A stretch of 64,000 nt of DNA, from assembly GCF_008923185.1 (NCBI RefSeq), contig NZ_WBMT01000032.1:55710-119709 (forward strand), given 5' to 3'. The notes beneath the pieces are model-generated. The model was not told the DNA's origin, did no database searches, and worked only from the letters and a program-made list of their open reading frames with translations. Position 1 is the stretch's first letter, and every line of letters begins with the position of its first letter. Of the stretch, positions 44,149 through 52,331 are shown piece after piece. A program made the position numbers and the translations under genes. Source of the DNA: Actinomadura rudentiformis. Lineage in GTDB: Bacteria; Actinomycetota; Actinomycetes; Streptosporangiales; Streptosporangiaceae.

Positions 44149-45066
44149 TCAGGTTCCGAGGTCGTCGTCGGGTGTCACGTTCTCCGGGGTGAGTTCCAGG
44201 CCGGCTGCGGCTGCCTGTAGATCCAGGAGGATCGCGAAATCCTCGTTGACACGGCCGGATTCCACCATGGCCTGGACGAGCCCTGCCGTCAGTTCCACCG
44301 TGGGCATGGGTGCCTGGAGGTCGCGTGCGGCGGAGAGGCCGAGGTCGAAGTCCTTCTGCAGGAGCGGCGGGGTGAACGTGGGTGTGTAGTCCAGGTTGAC
44401 GAACGCGTTGGTCTTGTAGCGGGTGAACACCGAGCCCAGAACGCTGTTGTTGATGAATTCCAGGAGAGCGTGCCGGGGGACTCCGCCCTTTTCGGCGAGC
44501 ACGGTGATCTCCGCCAGTGTCTGGGTCAGCACGCCCAGCAGGAGGTTGTGAGCGATCTTTACGAGGCGGGCGACGTCGCCTTCGCCCGCGTACGACACCG
44601 ACCTGCCCAGATGGCCGAGCAGAGGCGCCACCTTGTCGTAGGCGTCCCGGCGTCCGGAGACGACAAGAGCCAGCCGCCCCGCTCGGACGGCCACGGGGTT
44701 ACCGCTGACCGGGGCGGCGAGGAACTCGGCCCCGCGTTCGGCGCATTCCCGGCGGACCGAGGCCGACGCCTCCGGGGAGACCGTCGAGCAGTCGACGATC
44801 ACGCTTGGCACGCGGGACGTGTCGGCGAGGAGGCCGTCTTCGCCCAGGAGCACCTCCTGGAGTGCGGTGTCGTCGGAGACCATGGTGAACACGACGTCCT
44901 TGCCGCGCAGGTCGCCGAGCGTTCGTGCCACTGCGGCGCCGTGCTGGCGCAGGGGCTCGGCCTTGGCGGGCGTACGGTTCCAGGCGGTGAGTTCCACCTC
45001 GGCGTCGACCAGCCGTTCGGCCATGGCCGTGCCCATGCGTCCGGTACCGATCCAGCCGACGTGCAT
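44149..45066 (-). CDS. 3-hydroxyisobutyrate dehydrogenase-like NAD(P)-dependent oxidoreductase
   Basis: The 305-residue protein has the Rossmann motif GWIGTGRMG (4-12), the substrate loop DCSTVSPE, and the catalytic-Lys region VKIAHNLLLG of beta-hydroxyacid dehydrogenases. Members oxidise 3-hydroxyacids or reduce imines and tartronate semialdehyde. It ends 10 bases before the XRE-cupin gene on the same strand, so the two are probably co-transcribed. The substrate is unknown. Confidence 0.88.
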   Translation of the reverse strand: MHVGWIGTGRMGTAMAERLVDAEVELTAWNRTPAKAEPLRQHGAAVARTLGDLRGKDVVFTMVSDDTALQEVLLGEDGLLADTSRVPSVIVDCSTVSPEASASVRRECAERGAEFLAAPVSGNPVAVRAGRLALVVSGRRDAYDKVAPLLGHLGRSVSYAGEGDVARLVKIAHNLLLGVLTQTLAEITVLAEKGGVPRHALLEFINNSVLGSVFTRYKTNAFVNLDYTPTFTPPLLQKDFDLGLSAARDLQAPMPTVELTAGLVQAMVESGRVNEDFAILLDLQAAAAGLELTPENVTPDDDLGT

Positions 45067-45076
45067 GCGCGTCCTC

Positions 45077-45727
45077 CTAACGCGGCCAGGAGGTCTCGGT
45101 CTCGTGGACGAACCAGACGCCCACAGCCGGGACGTCCCCCTCGTTGCGGTAACGATGCGGTGTGACCGAGGGGAAGGAGACCGCGTCGCCGGGCTCCAGG
45201 CTGTAGGTGTCGAAGCCGAGCGTCAGCGTCAGCTCCCCTTCGATCAGGTAGCCGTGTTCGACGCCTCCGTGCCTCATGAGCTTTCCGGTGCCCGAGGACG
45301 ATCCGCCCGGCGCGTAGGTGACGAGCAGGAAGTCCACGTCCGTGCCGGGGACGTGGCCGAGCCGCTCCCACGTGACACCTGACTCCAGCTCCAGCACCTC
45401 GCGCTCGCCGGGCCGTACGAGCGGCCCCGTGCCCGGCGCCGGCGGGCGGAGTGCCTCGGCCACCGCTCCCGCAGGTGCTGCGGGAACGACAGTGACTGCG
45501 GCGGGGGCCGCCTCGGCGGTTTCGGCCGCGTCGAAGACGTCCTCGACGGAGATCTCCAGCGCCTGGGTGATCGCGTAGAGCGTGCTCACGGACGGCAGGC
45601 TCTTGCCCGTCTCGATCTGCGAGATCAGGCTCGCGGACACGCCGACGGCGCGCGCCAGGGCGCGCAGGGACAGGCCGCGTTTGCGCCGCTCCTCCCGGAT
45701 GCGCGCGCCGACGGGCGGGACGTTCAT
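45077..45727 (-). CDS. XRE-family regulator with cupin domain
   Basis: The 216-residue protein has an N-terminal helix-turn-helix (about 8-62, GLSLRALARAVGVSASLISQ, then IETGKSLPSVSTLYAITQ) and a C-terminal cupin (MRHGGVEHGYLIEGELTLTL, then LEPGDAVSFPSVTPHRY). XRE-cupin proteins often control catabolism of amino acids or amines. It is divergent from the operon beginning at 45849, and a long inverted repeat lies between. It is the likely regulator of that operon. Confidence 0.9.
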   Translation of the reverse strand: MNVPPVGARIREERRKRGLSLRALARAVGVSASLISQIETGKSLPSVSTLYAITQALEISVEDVFDAAETAEAAPAAVTVVPAAPAGAVAEALRPPAPGTGPLVRPGEREVLELESGVTWERLGHVPGTDVDFLLVTYAPGGSSSGTGKLMRHGGVEHGYLIEGELTLTLGFDTYSLEPGDAVSFPSVTPHRYRNEGDVPAVGVWFVHETETSWPR

Positions 45728-45763
45728 CGGCGGCCTCCTTCCGCCCCGAGTGTACAGCAGTCA

Positions 45764-45808
45764 TGAACACTGGCCGGGAACGTCCACCACTATTGACAGC
45801 AGTGTTCA
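45764..45808. promoter_or_regulatory. candidate XRE-cupin operator over a -35 box
   Basis: TGAACACTG (45764-45772) and CAGTGTTCA (45800-45808) form a perfect nine-base inverted repeat with centres 36 bp apart. The right arm directly follows TTGACA (45793-45798), a perfect -35 box for the plus-strand operon. This layout suits repression or activation by the divergent regulator. Confidence 0.55.
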
Positions 45809-45848
45809 GTGAGACTTCACTCAAAACCACGCTGGGAGGTGACCCGCC

Positions 45849-47186
45849 ATGGCGATCAAGACCTTCGGGCCGAACGCCGTCGACTGGGAAGAACGCGTGG
45901 ACCTCGATCGGCTCCGGCGCGACCGGCTGGCCAGGCTGCGCGCCGAACTCGCCCGTTCGGACCTCGGCTCGGTGCTCTCGTTCGACTTCGCCAACATCCG
46001 CTACATGACGGCCACGCACATCGGCACGTGGGCAATGGACAAGCTGATCCGTTTCGCGCTGCTCACCCGGGAGGGCGACCCGGTCATCTGGGACTTCGGG
46101 TCGGCCGCGCGCCACCACCAGATCTACAACCCGTGGCTGGGCGACGGGGCGCGCGCGGGGATCTCCACGCTGCGCGGCGCGTTCCACCCGGAGGCGGGCA
46201 TCGCCGCCGACGTGGCACGCAAGGTCGCCGCCGTGCTGCGCGAGCACGGCCTGGCCGACGCGCCGCTGGGCGTCGACGTCGTCGAACCGCCGGTGCTGTT
46301 CGCGCTGCGGGACGAGGGCATCGAGGTCGTCGACGGGCAGCAGGTGTTCCTGGAGGCCCGCCGCGTCAAGACCCGCGACGAGATCGCGCTGCTCACCCAG
46401 GCATGCTCCATGGTGGACGCGGCCTACGAGGAGCTGTACGGGTTCCTGCGCCCCGGCGTCCGCGAGAACGAGTGCGTCGGCCTGGTCAGCAAAGTGCTCT
46501 ACGACCTGGGCAGCGAGTACGTCGAGGGTGTCAACGCGATCTCGGGCGAACGCTGCTCCCCGCACCCGCACGTCTACAGCGACCGGCTGGTCCGTCCCGG
46601 CGACCCGGCGTTCTTCGACATCCTGCACAGCCACCTGGGCTACCGCACCTGCTACTACCGCACGTTCGCGGTCGGCAGCGCGTCGCGGGCGATGCGCGAC
46701 GCCTACACGCGCTGCCGCGAGTACATGGACGAGGCGATCTCGCTGGTCAAGCCCGGCGCGACCACGGCCGACATCGTGTCGGTCTGGCCGCGCGCGCAGG
46801 AGTTCGGGTTCGCCGACGAGACCGCCGCGTTCGCGCTGCAGTACGGCCATGGCGTCGGCCTGTCGATCTGGGAGAAGCCGATCTTCAGCCGGCTCGTCTC
46901 GCTGGACCATCCCGAGACGCTGGAGCCGGGGATGGTGTTCGCGCTGGAGACGTACTGGCCCGCGTCCGACGGCTGGTCGGCGGCCAGGATCGAGGAGGAG
47001 GTCGTCGTCACGGCCGACGGCTGCGAGGTCATCACCAAGTTCCCCGCCGAGGATCTGCTGGTGGCAGGGCGCCGCTACTGGACCGCCGCCGGCCCTCTCG
47101 ACACGCTGCGCGAGCCCGAGTCGCACCTCAACCGTCCGAACGAGGGCCCGCACCTCAGCCGTCCGAACGGGGGAGGCCCGCAGTGA
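45849..47186 (+). CDS. M24-fold (Xaa-Pro aminopeptidase/creatinase-like) protein with altered metal site
   Basis: The 445-residue protein has a creatinase-like N-domain and a C-terminal pita-bread domain. Metal-type residues Asp257 (FFDIL), His334 (GHGVGL), Glu367 (ALETYW) and Glu382 (RIEEE) are present, but the second Asp of the GYxxD motif is Cys268 (GYRTCYYRT). A two-metal peptidase is therefore unlikely; a one-metal or metal-free hydrolase, as in creatinase, is possible. GGGAGG precedes the ATG. It is the first gene of the unusual operon and overlaps E1 alpha by four bases. Confidence 0.85.
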   Translation: MAIKTFGPNAVDWEERVDLDRLRRDRLARLRAELARSDLGSVLSFDFANIRYMTATHIGTWAMDKLIRFALLTREGDPVIWDFGSAARHHQIYNPWLGDGARAGISTLRGAFHPEAGIAADVARKVAAVLREHGLADAPLGVDVVEPPVLFALRDEGIEVVDGQQVFLEARRVKTRDEIALLTQACSMVDAAYEELYGFLRPGVRENECVGLVSKVLYDLGSEYVEGVNAISGERCSPHPHVYSDRLVRPGDPAFFDILHSHLGYRTCYYRTFAVGSASRAMRDAYTRCREYMDEAISLVKPGATTADIVSVWPRAQEFGFADETAAFALQYGHGVGLSIWEKPIFSRLVSLDHPETLEPGMVFALETYWPASDGWSAARIEEEVVVTADGCEVITKFPAEDLLVAGRRYWTAAGPLDTLREPESHLNRPNEGPHLSRPNGGGPQ

Positions 47187-48163
47187 TCGGGGCGGAGGAA
47201 CTGCTGGGCCTGTACGAGCAGATGGCGCTCATCCGCCGGACCGAGAAGGCCGCGCACGACCTGTTCATGGCGGGGCTCGTCAAGGGCACGACGCACCTGG
47301 CGGCAGGGCAGGAGGCGGTGGCGGTCGGTGCGTCCGCCGCCCTCCGGACCGACGACTACGTGTTCGCCACGTACCGCGGCCACCACCACGCCATGGCCAG
47401 GGGCGCGAGCGCCGAAGAATGCCTGGCCGAGCTGATGAGCAAGGCCACCGGGATATGCCGGGCCAAAGGCGGCTCGATGCACCTGACCAAGGCGTCGGCC
47501 GGGATGCTCGGCTCGTACGCCATCGTGGGCTCGCATCTCCCGATGGCGGCGGGCGCGGCCTGGTCGGCGAAGCTGCGCGGCACCGGCCAGATCGCGGTGG
47601 CGTTCTTCGGCGACGGTGCCACCAACATCGGAGCGTTCCACGAGGCCCTCAACCTGGCGGCGGTGTGGTCGCTGCCCGTGGTGTTCCTCTGCGAGAACAA
47701 CTTCTACATGGAGTACACGCCGATCGGGCGGGTGACGGCGGTCGCCAACCCGGCGGCCGACCGCGCGCCCGCGTACGGGCTGAAGGGCGAGGTGATCGAC
47801 GGCAACGACGTGATCGTGGTCGCCGAGGCCGTCTCGCGCGCGGCGGCCCGAGCACGCGACGGCGGCGGCCCGTCGCTGATCGAGGCGCACACCTACCGGC
47901 ACTACGGGCACAGCCGCACCGATCCCGCCAAGTACCGGCCGGGGGAGGAGGTCGAGCGGTGGCTCAAGCACGACCCGCTCGACATCGCCCGGTCGCGGCT
48001 CGAAGCCCTCGGCGTCCCGGCCGGCGCGGTCGCGGAGGCCGACTCACGCGCCCGGGAAACGGTCGAGGCGGCGGTCACGGCCGCCAAGGAGGCACCGGAC
48101 GCGGATCCCGCCGAGGCGTTCACGGACGTATGGGCCGACGGAGGCGCGGCATGGCGGACGTGA
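47183..48163 (+). CDS. thiamine diphosphate-dependent dehydrogenase E1, alpha subunit
   Basis: The 326-residue protein has the ThDP motif GDGATN (143-148) through ENN (171-173) and the E1-alpha opening LLGLYEQMALIRRTEKAA. It resembles the alpha subunit of acetoin/pyruvate/branched-chain dehydrogenases. The GTG at 47183 overlaps the previous stop (GTGA), and its 3' end overlaps the beta gene by 13 bases. The E1 decarboxylates a 2-oxo acid or cleaves an acyloin; no E2 or E3 gene is visible in the window. Confidence 0.9.
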   Translation: MIGAEELLGLYEQMALIRRTEKAAHDLFMAGLVKGTTHLAAGQEAVAVGASAALRTDDYVFATYRGHHHAMARGASAEECLAELMSKATGICRAKGGSMHLTKASAGMLGSYAIVGSHLPMAAGAAWSAKLRGTGQIAVAFFGDGATNIGAFHEALNLAAVWSLPVVFLCENNFYMEYTPIGRVTAVANPAADRAPAYGLKGEVIDGNDVIVVAEAVSRAAARARDGGGPSLIEAHTYRHYGHSRTDPAKYRPGEEVERWLKHDPLDIARSRLEALGVPAGAVAEADSRARETVEAAVTAAKEAPDADPAEAFTDVWADGGAAWRT

Positions 48164-49134
48164 TCACCTACCGGGCGGCGGTCGCCGAGGGCATCGCCCG
48201 CGAGATGCGCCGCGACCCGGCCGTGGTGTGCCTCGGCGAGGACATCGGCGAGGCCGAGGGCGTCTTCAAGACGACGGTGGGCCTCTACAAGGAATTCGGG
48301 CCTGACCGCGTCTGGGACACCCCGATCTCCGAGCAGGCGATCGCCGGCGCCGCCATGGGCGCGGCCATGACCGGGCTGCGCCCCGTCGCCGAGATCATGT
48401 TCAGTGACTTCCTGGCCTGCTGCTGGGACTACCTCGCCAACGAGATCCCCAAGGTCAGGTACATGACCGGCGGGCAGGTCACCGTACCGCTGGTGGTGCG
48501 GACCGCCAACGGCGGCGGGCTCGGCTTCGGCGCCCAGCACTCGCAGGCCGTGGAGAACTGGGCGCTCACCGTGCCCGGACTGAAGATCGCCGCGCCGTCC
48601 ACCGCCGCCGACGTCATCGGGCTGATGGCCGCCGCGATCCGCAGCGACGACCCGGTGGTGTTCTTCGAGCACAAGGGCCTGCTGGCGGTCGAGGGACCGC
48701 TGCCGCGCGGCGACCATGTCGTCGAGCTGGGCCGGGCGGCCGTGCCGCGTCCCGGCGGCGACCTCACCATCGTCGCGCTCGCCTCCACCGTGCCCACCGC
48801 CTTGGCGGCCGCCGACCGGCTCGCGGCGCAGGACGGCGTCCACGCCGAGGTCGTCGACCTGCGCTGTCTCGTGCCGCTCGACATGACCGCCGTGCTGGAG
48901 TCGGTCGAGCGCACCTCCCGCCTGCTGATCGTCGAGGAGAACCCGTACCAGGGCGGCTGGGGCGCCACCGTCGCGTCGATCGTCGCCGACGAGGGCTTCG
49001 AGCTGCTCGACGCGCCCGTCCGCCGGGTCGCCGCCGCCTGCGTTCCGCTGCCGTTCGCGGACGCCCTGGAGGACGAGGTGATCCCGACCGTCGACAAGGT
49101 CACCGAGGCCGCACAGGCCCTCGTCCGCTACTGA
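48151..49134 (+). CDS. thiamine diphosphate-dependent dehydrogenase E1, beta subunit
   Basis: The 327-residue protein matches E1-beta transketolase-like subunits: LGEDIGEAEGVFKTTVGLY, then DTPISEQAIAGAAMGAAMTG, and a C-terminal transketolase domain. It forms an alpha2beta2 E1 with the preceding gene. The next gene follows after 23 bases, still on the same strand. Confidence 0.92.
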   Translation: MADVITYRAAVAEGIAREMRRDPAVVCLGEDIGEAEGVFKTTVGLYKEFGPDRVWDTPISEQAIAGAAMGAAMTGLRPVAEIMFSDFLACCWDYLANEIPKVRYMTGGQVTVPLVVRTANGGGLGFGAQHSQAVENWALTVPGLKIAAPSTAADVIGLMAAAIRSDDPVVFFEHKGLLAVEGPLPRGDHVVELGRAAVPRPGGDLTIVALASTVPTALAAADRLAAQDGVHAEVVDLRCLVPLDMTAVLESVERTSRLLIVEENPYQGGWGATVASIVADEGFELLDAPVRRVAAACVPLPFADALEDEVIPTVDKVTEAAQALVRY

Positions 49135-49157
49135 TCCCCCCTTTTCTGGAGGCGGCC

Positions 49158-50516
49158 ATGACCCCGTCCGCGAAAAACCGCACGCTTCTCCGAGGCGGCC
49201 ACGTGCTCACCATGGACCCGGCCCTGGGCGACCTGCCGGTCGGGGACGTCCTGATCGAGGGCGACACGATCGCCGCCGTGGACCGGCGGATCGACGCCGA
49301 CGCCGACGTGGTCGACGTCGGCGGACGCATCGTCATCCCCGGTTTCGTCGACACCCACCGGCACACGTGGGAGGCGGCCATCCGCGGCTGCGCGCCCGAT
49401 GCCACCCTGGACGACTACTTCGTCGAGGTGCTCGACACCTTCGCGCCCGTCTACGGCCCGGAGGACGTCTACGCGAGCAACCTCGCCGGAGCCCTCGAAT
49501 GCCTGAACGCCGGCATCACGACGCTCGTCGACTGGTCCCACATCAACAACACACCCGAACATCCCGACGCCGCGATCCGCGGCCTGCAGGAGGCCGGGAT
49601 ACGGGCGCAGTACGCCTACGGGTCCGCCAACACCTCGCTGGCGGATTACTGGTTCGAGAGCAAGCTGGTCATCCCGAAAGACGACGTGGCGCGTATCCGC
49701 AGCACGTACTTCTCCTCCGGCGACGGCCTGCTCACCATGGCGCTCGCCACCCGCGGCCCCGGCTTCTGCGTCGACGACGTCGTACGCGCCGAATGGGCCC
49801 TCGCGCGCGAGCTGGACATCCCCATCACCGTCCACGTCGGAATGGGTCGCCTGGCCGGACGCTTCGGCATGGTCAAGCAGCTCGACGCACTCGGCCTCCT
49901 CGGCGCCGACACGACCTTCATCCACTGCTGCTACTTCTCCGACGAGGAATGGCGGCTGGTCGCCGACAGCGGCGGCACCATCTCCATCGCGCCCCAGGTC
50001 GAGCTGCAGATGGGGCACGGCTGGCCGCCCGTCATGAAGGCCATCGAGAACGGGCTGCGGCCCAGCCTGTCCATCGACGTGGTCACCACCGTTCCCGGCG
50101 ACATGTTCACCCAGATGCGCGCGGCGTTCGGCGCGGAACGCGCACGGGTCAACGCGGCCTGCTGGGAGGCCGACACACCCGTCCCGGATACCATGCTCAC
50201 CGCCCGCCAGATGCTGGAGATGGCCACCGTCCATGGCGCGCACGTCGCCGGGCTCGAAGATCGCACCGGCTCCCTGACGCCCGGCAAGCAGGCCGACATC
50301 GTCGTCCTGGACGCCTCGTCGCTCAACATGGCGCCCGTCCATGACCCGGTCGCCGCCGTCACGCTGTGCGCCGACGTCTCCAACGTGGAGACCGTCATCG
50401 TGGGCGGGACCTTCCGCAAGCGCGACGGCCGCCTGCTGGCCGATGTCGACCGGGCGCGCGGCCTCGTCGAGGCGTCCCGCGACCGTCTGGTCGCCGCTGT
50501 GGAGAGCAAGGCATGA
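49158..50516 (+). CDS. amidohydrolase / deaminase family protein
   Basis: The 452-residue metal hydrolase has the full site: His67 and His69 (DTHRHTWEA), His226 (TVHVGMG), His256 (FIHCC) and Asp307 (LSIDVVT). It belongs to the cytosine-deaminase/TrzN/MTA-deaminase branch, which removes amino or chloro groups from N-heterocycles. The substrate is unknown. Its stop overlaps the bicupin start (ATGA), showing tight coupling. Confidence 0.88.
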   Translation: MTPSAKNRTLLRGGHVLTMDPALGDLPVGDVLIEGDTIAAVDRRIDADADVVDVGGRIVIPGFVDTHRHTWEAAIRGCAPDATLDDYFVEVLDTFAPVYGPEDVYASNLAGALECLNAGITTLVDWSHINNTPEHPDAAIRGLQEAGIRAQYAYGSANTSLADYWFESKLVIPKDDVARIRSTYFSSGDGLLTMALATRGPGFCVDDVVRAEWALARELDIPITVHVGMGRLAGRFGMVKQLDALGLLGADTTFIHCCYFSDEEWRLVADSGGTISIAPQVELQMGHGWPPVMKAIENGLRPSLSIDVVTTVPGDMFTQMRAAFGAERARVNAACWEADTPVPDTMLTARQMLEMATVHGAHVAGLEDRTGSLTPGKQADIVVLDASSLNMAPVHDPVAAVTLCADVSNVETVIVGGTFRKRDGRLLADVDRARGLVEASRDRLVAAVESKA

Positions 50517-51403
50517 CGGTACGACACGTTGTGCGCCGGGCGGCGGAGGCCGACTTCGCCGCCCGCGCCTCCGGCTGCCGCGTGTGGCCAGCCGTCGGGG
50601 AGCAGACCGGCGCCGTGCACACCGGCTTCGCGATCTGCGAACTGCCGCCGGGCGGGACGTTGGCCGCGCACCTGCACTCGTTCGAGGAGTCCTTCTTCGT
50701 GCTGGAAGGCTCGGCCGTCCTCACCACACCGGAGGGTTCCGTCCGGCTGACTCCGGGCGACTACGGCATCGTCCCTGTCGGCGTGCCCCACACCTGGCGG
50801 AACGACGACGACGTCCTGTGCCGCTGGGCGGAGATGCAGGCGCCGCAGCCCCGATCGCGCTACGACGACGACACGTTCCTGGTGGCCTCGCCTCCGATGC
50901 CGATGCCGATGCCGGCGCCGGTTCCGGTGAACGTCCGCGACCCTCGGACGCGCCGCTACGGGCACATCGAACCCGCCAACATGGACCCGGACAAGCAGAC
51001 CCAGGACGTTCTGGCCGTCTCGGCGAGCATGCGCACCGCCCTGCTCGTCTACAGCGGCATCACCGTCAAGATGATGGTCGACGGCGACCTCGGCGCCCGG
51101 CTGTCGACCATGTTCATGGTCCAGTACGACCCCGAGGGGGTGGCGGGCCCGCACGACCACCCGTTCGAGGAGACCTACCTCATCCTCGAGGGCAGCACCG
51201 AAGCGGTCTTCGACGGCGAACGCCACCTTCTCGGCCCCGGCGACATCGCCTGGGCGGGCGCCGGATGCGTCCACTCCTTCACCAATGCGGGACCGGGTCG
51301 CGTCCGCTGGCTGGAGACGCAGGCACCGCAACCCCCGTCCCGCCACTCCTACAGATTCGTCCGCGACTGGGAACCTCTGCGCACCGAAGGGACAGGGCAA
51401 TGA
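50513..51403 (+). CDS. bicupin protein
   Basis: The 296-residue protein has two cupin domains: LHSFEESFFVLEGSAVLTTP near 55 and HDHPFEETYLILEGSTEAVF near 215. A repeat-like PMPMPMPAPVPV linker lies between them. The two-cupin layout is like (S)-ureidoglycine aminohydrolase and some dioxygenases; the function is not assigned. It overlaps both neighbours by four bases. Confidence 0.85.
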   Translation: MTVRHVVRRAAEADFAARASGCRVWPAVGEQTGAVHTGFAICELPPGGTLAAHLHSFEESFFVLEGSAVLTTPEGSVRLTPGDYGIVPVGVPHTWRNDDDVLCRWAEMQAPQPRSRYDDDTFLVASPPMPMPMPAPVPVNVRDPRTRRYGHIEPANMDPDKQTQDVLAVSASMRTALLVYSGITVKMMVDGDLGARLSTMFMVQYDPEGVAGPHDHPFEETYLILEGSTEAVFDGERHLLGPGDIAWAGAGCVHSFTNAGPGRVRWLETQAPQPPSRHSYRFVRDWEPLRTEGTGQ

Positions 51404-52083
51404 CCACCATCGTGATCGTCGGCGGCACCTCCGGCATCGGCCACGAGCTCGCCCGCCACTACGCCGCGGAGGGCGCCGACGTCGTCATCACCGGGCGCGA
51501 CGCATCGCGTGCCGCCACCGCCGCGAAGGAGATCGACGGCGCCCGCGGCGTCGCGTTCGACCTGACCCGACCCGACGAGATCGCGCCCGCGCTCGCCGAC
51601 GTGGAGCAGGTCGACCACCTCGTGCTCACCGCGATCGACCGCGACCACAACACCGCCGCCGACTACCGTCTCGACGGCGCGCAACGCCTGACGACCCTCA
51701 AGCTCGTCGGCTACACCGAGGTCGTGCACGCACTGCTCCCGCGCATGAGCCGCGACGCGTCGATCGTCATCTTCGGAGGACTGGCCAAGGACCGCCCCTA
51801 CCCGGGCTCCACCACGGTCTCCACCGTGAACGGCGCGGTGATGGGACTCGTCCACACCCTCGCCGTGGAACTGGCGCCGATCCGCGTCAACGCCGTTCAC
51901 CCCGGCATCGTCGGCGACAGCCCGTTCTGGCGCGACAAGCCCTTGGACGCCATCGTCTCCCGGACCCCGCTCGGCCGTCTCACCACCATGGCGGACGTGG
52001 TCGACGCCGTCGCCTTCCTCCTGCGGAACCGCTCGGTCAACGGCGTGAACCTCAGCATCGACGGAGGCTGGCTGCTGACCTAG
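51400..52083 (+). CDS. SDR-fold protein without the catalytic triad
   Basis: The 227-residue protein has the nucleotide loop VGGTSGIGHELARHYA, the LAVELAPIRVNAVHPG region and the final VNGVNLSIDGGWLLT of short-chain dehydrogenases. The usual Ser, Tyr and Lys are replaced by Gly127, Val140 and Asn144 (TVSTVNGAV in place of YxxxK). It is therefore unlikely to be a normal oxidoreductase. It is the last gene before a 248-bp break in the operon. Confidence 0.87.
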   Translation: MTTIVIVGGTSGIGHELARHYAAEGADVVITGRDASRAATAAKEIDGARGVAFDLTRPDEIAPALADVEQVDHLVLTAIDRDHNTAADYRLDGAQRLTTLKLVGYTEVVHALLPRMSRDASIVIFGGLAKDRPYPGSTTVSTVNGAVMGLVHTLAVELAPIRVNAVHPGIVGDSPFWRDKPLDAIVSRTPLGRLTTMADVVDAVAFLLRNRSVNGVNLSIDGGWLLT

Positions 52084-52116
52084 AACGAACGGGACCCCGC
52101 CCGCCGCCCAGAGCGA

Positions 52117-52128
52117 ACGGGATCCCGT
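52117..52128. terminator. possible weak terminator hairpin
   Basis: ACGGGATCCCGT is a perfect 12-bp palindrome 34 bases after the SDR stop. A related CGAACGGGACCCCG stands 29 bp before it as a direct repeat. No U-run follows, so strong termination is doubtful; part of the transcript may continue into the adenylation gene. Confidence 0.3.
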
Positions 52129-52229
52129 CCCGCCGTCGAGATCTGACGGGACCGGCAGCACGATCACGGCATGTTTTCACGATCTTTCAGGCCGGGTGAA
52201 CCAGGCTCGCGCGACGCACGTGGTGGGGA

Positions 52230-52310
52230 CGTAGGTGGTTGAAAAATACAGAAATAACGCCTGTGACGGTTGTTAAAGAATGAACCTTTTGTTCTCATTG
52301 TGATCTCTGA
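52230..52310 (+). promoter_or_regulatory. AT-rich promoter region of the adenylation-enzyme operon
   Basis: This stretch is strikingly AT-rich for the window (GTTGAAAAATACAG, GAAATAACG, TTAAAGAATGAACC). It lies just upstream of AAGGAGAG and the ATG at 52332. No exact -35/-10 pair is clear. Confidence 0.4.
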
Positions 52311-52331
52311 CACCTCCCGTTAAGGAGAGTC

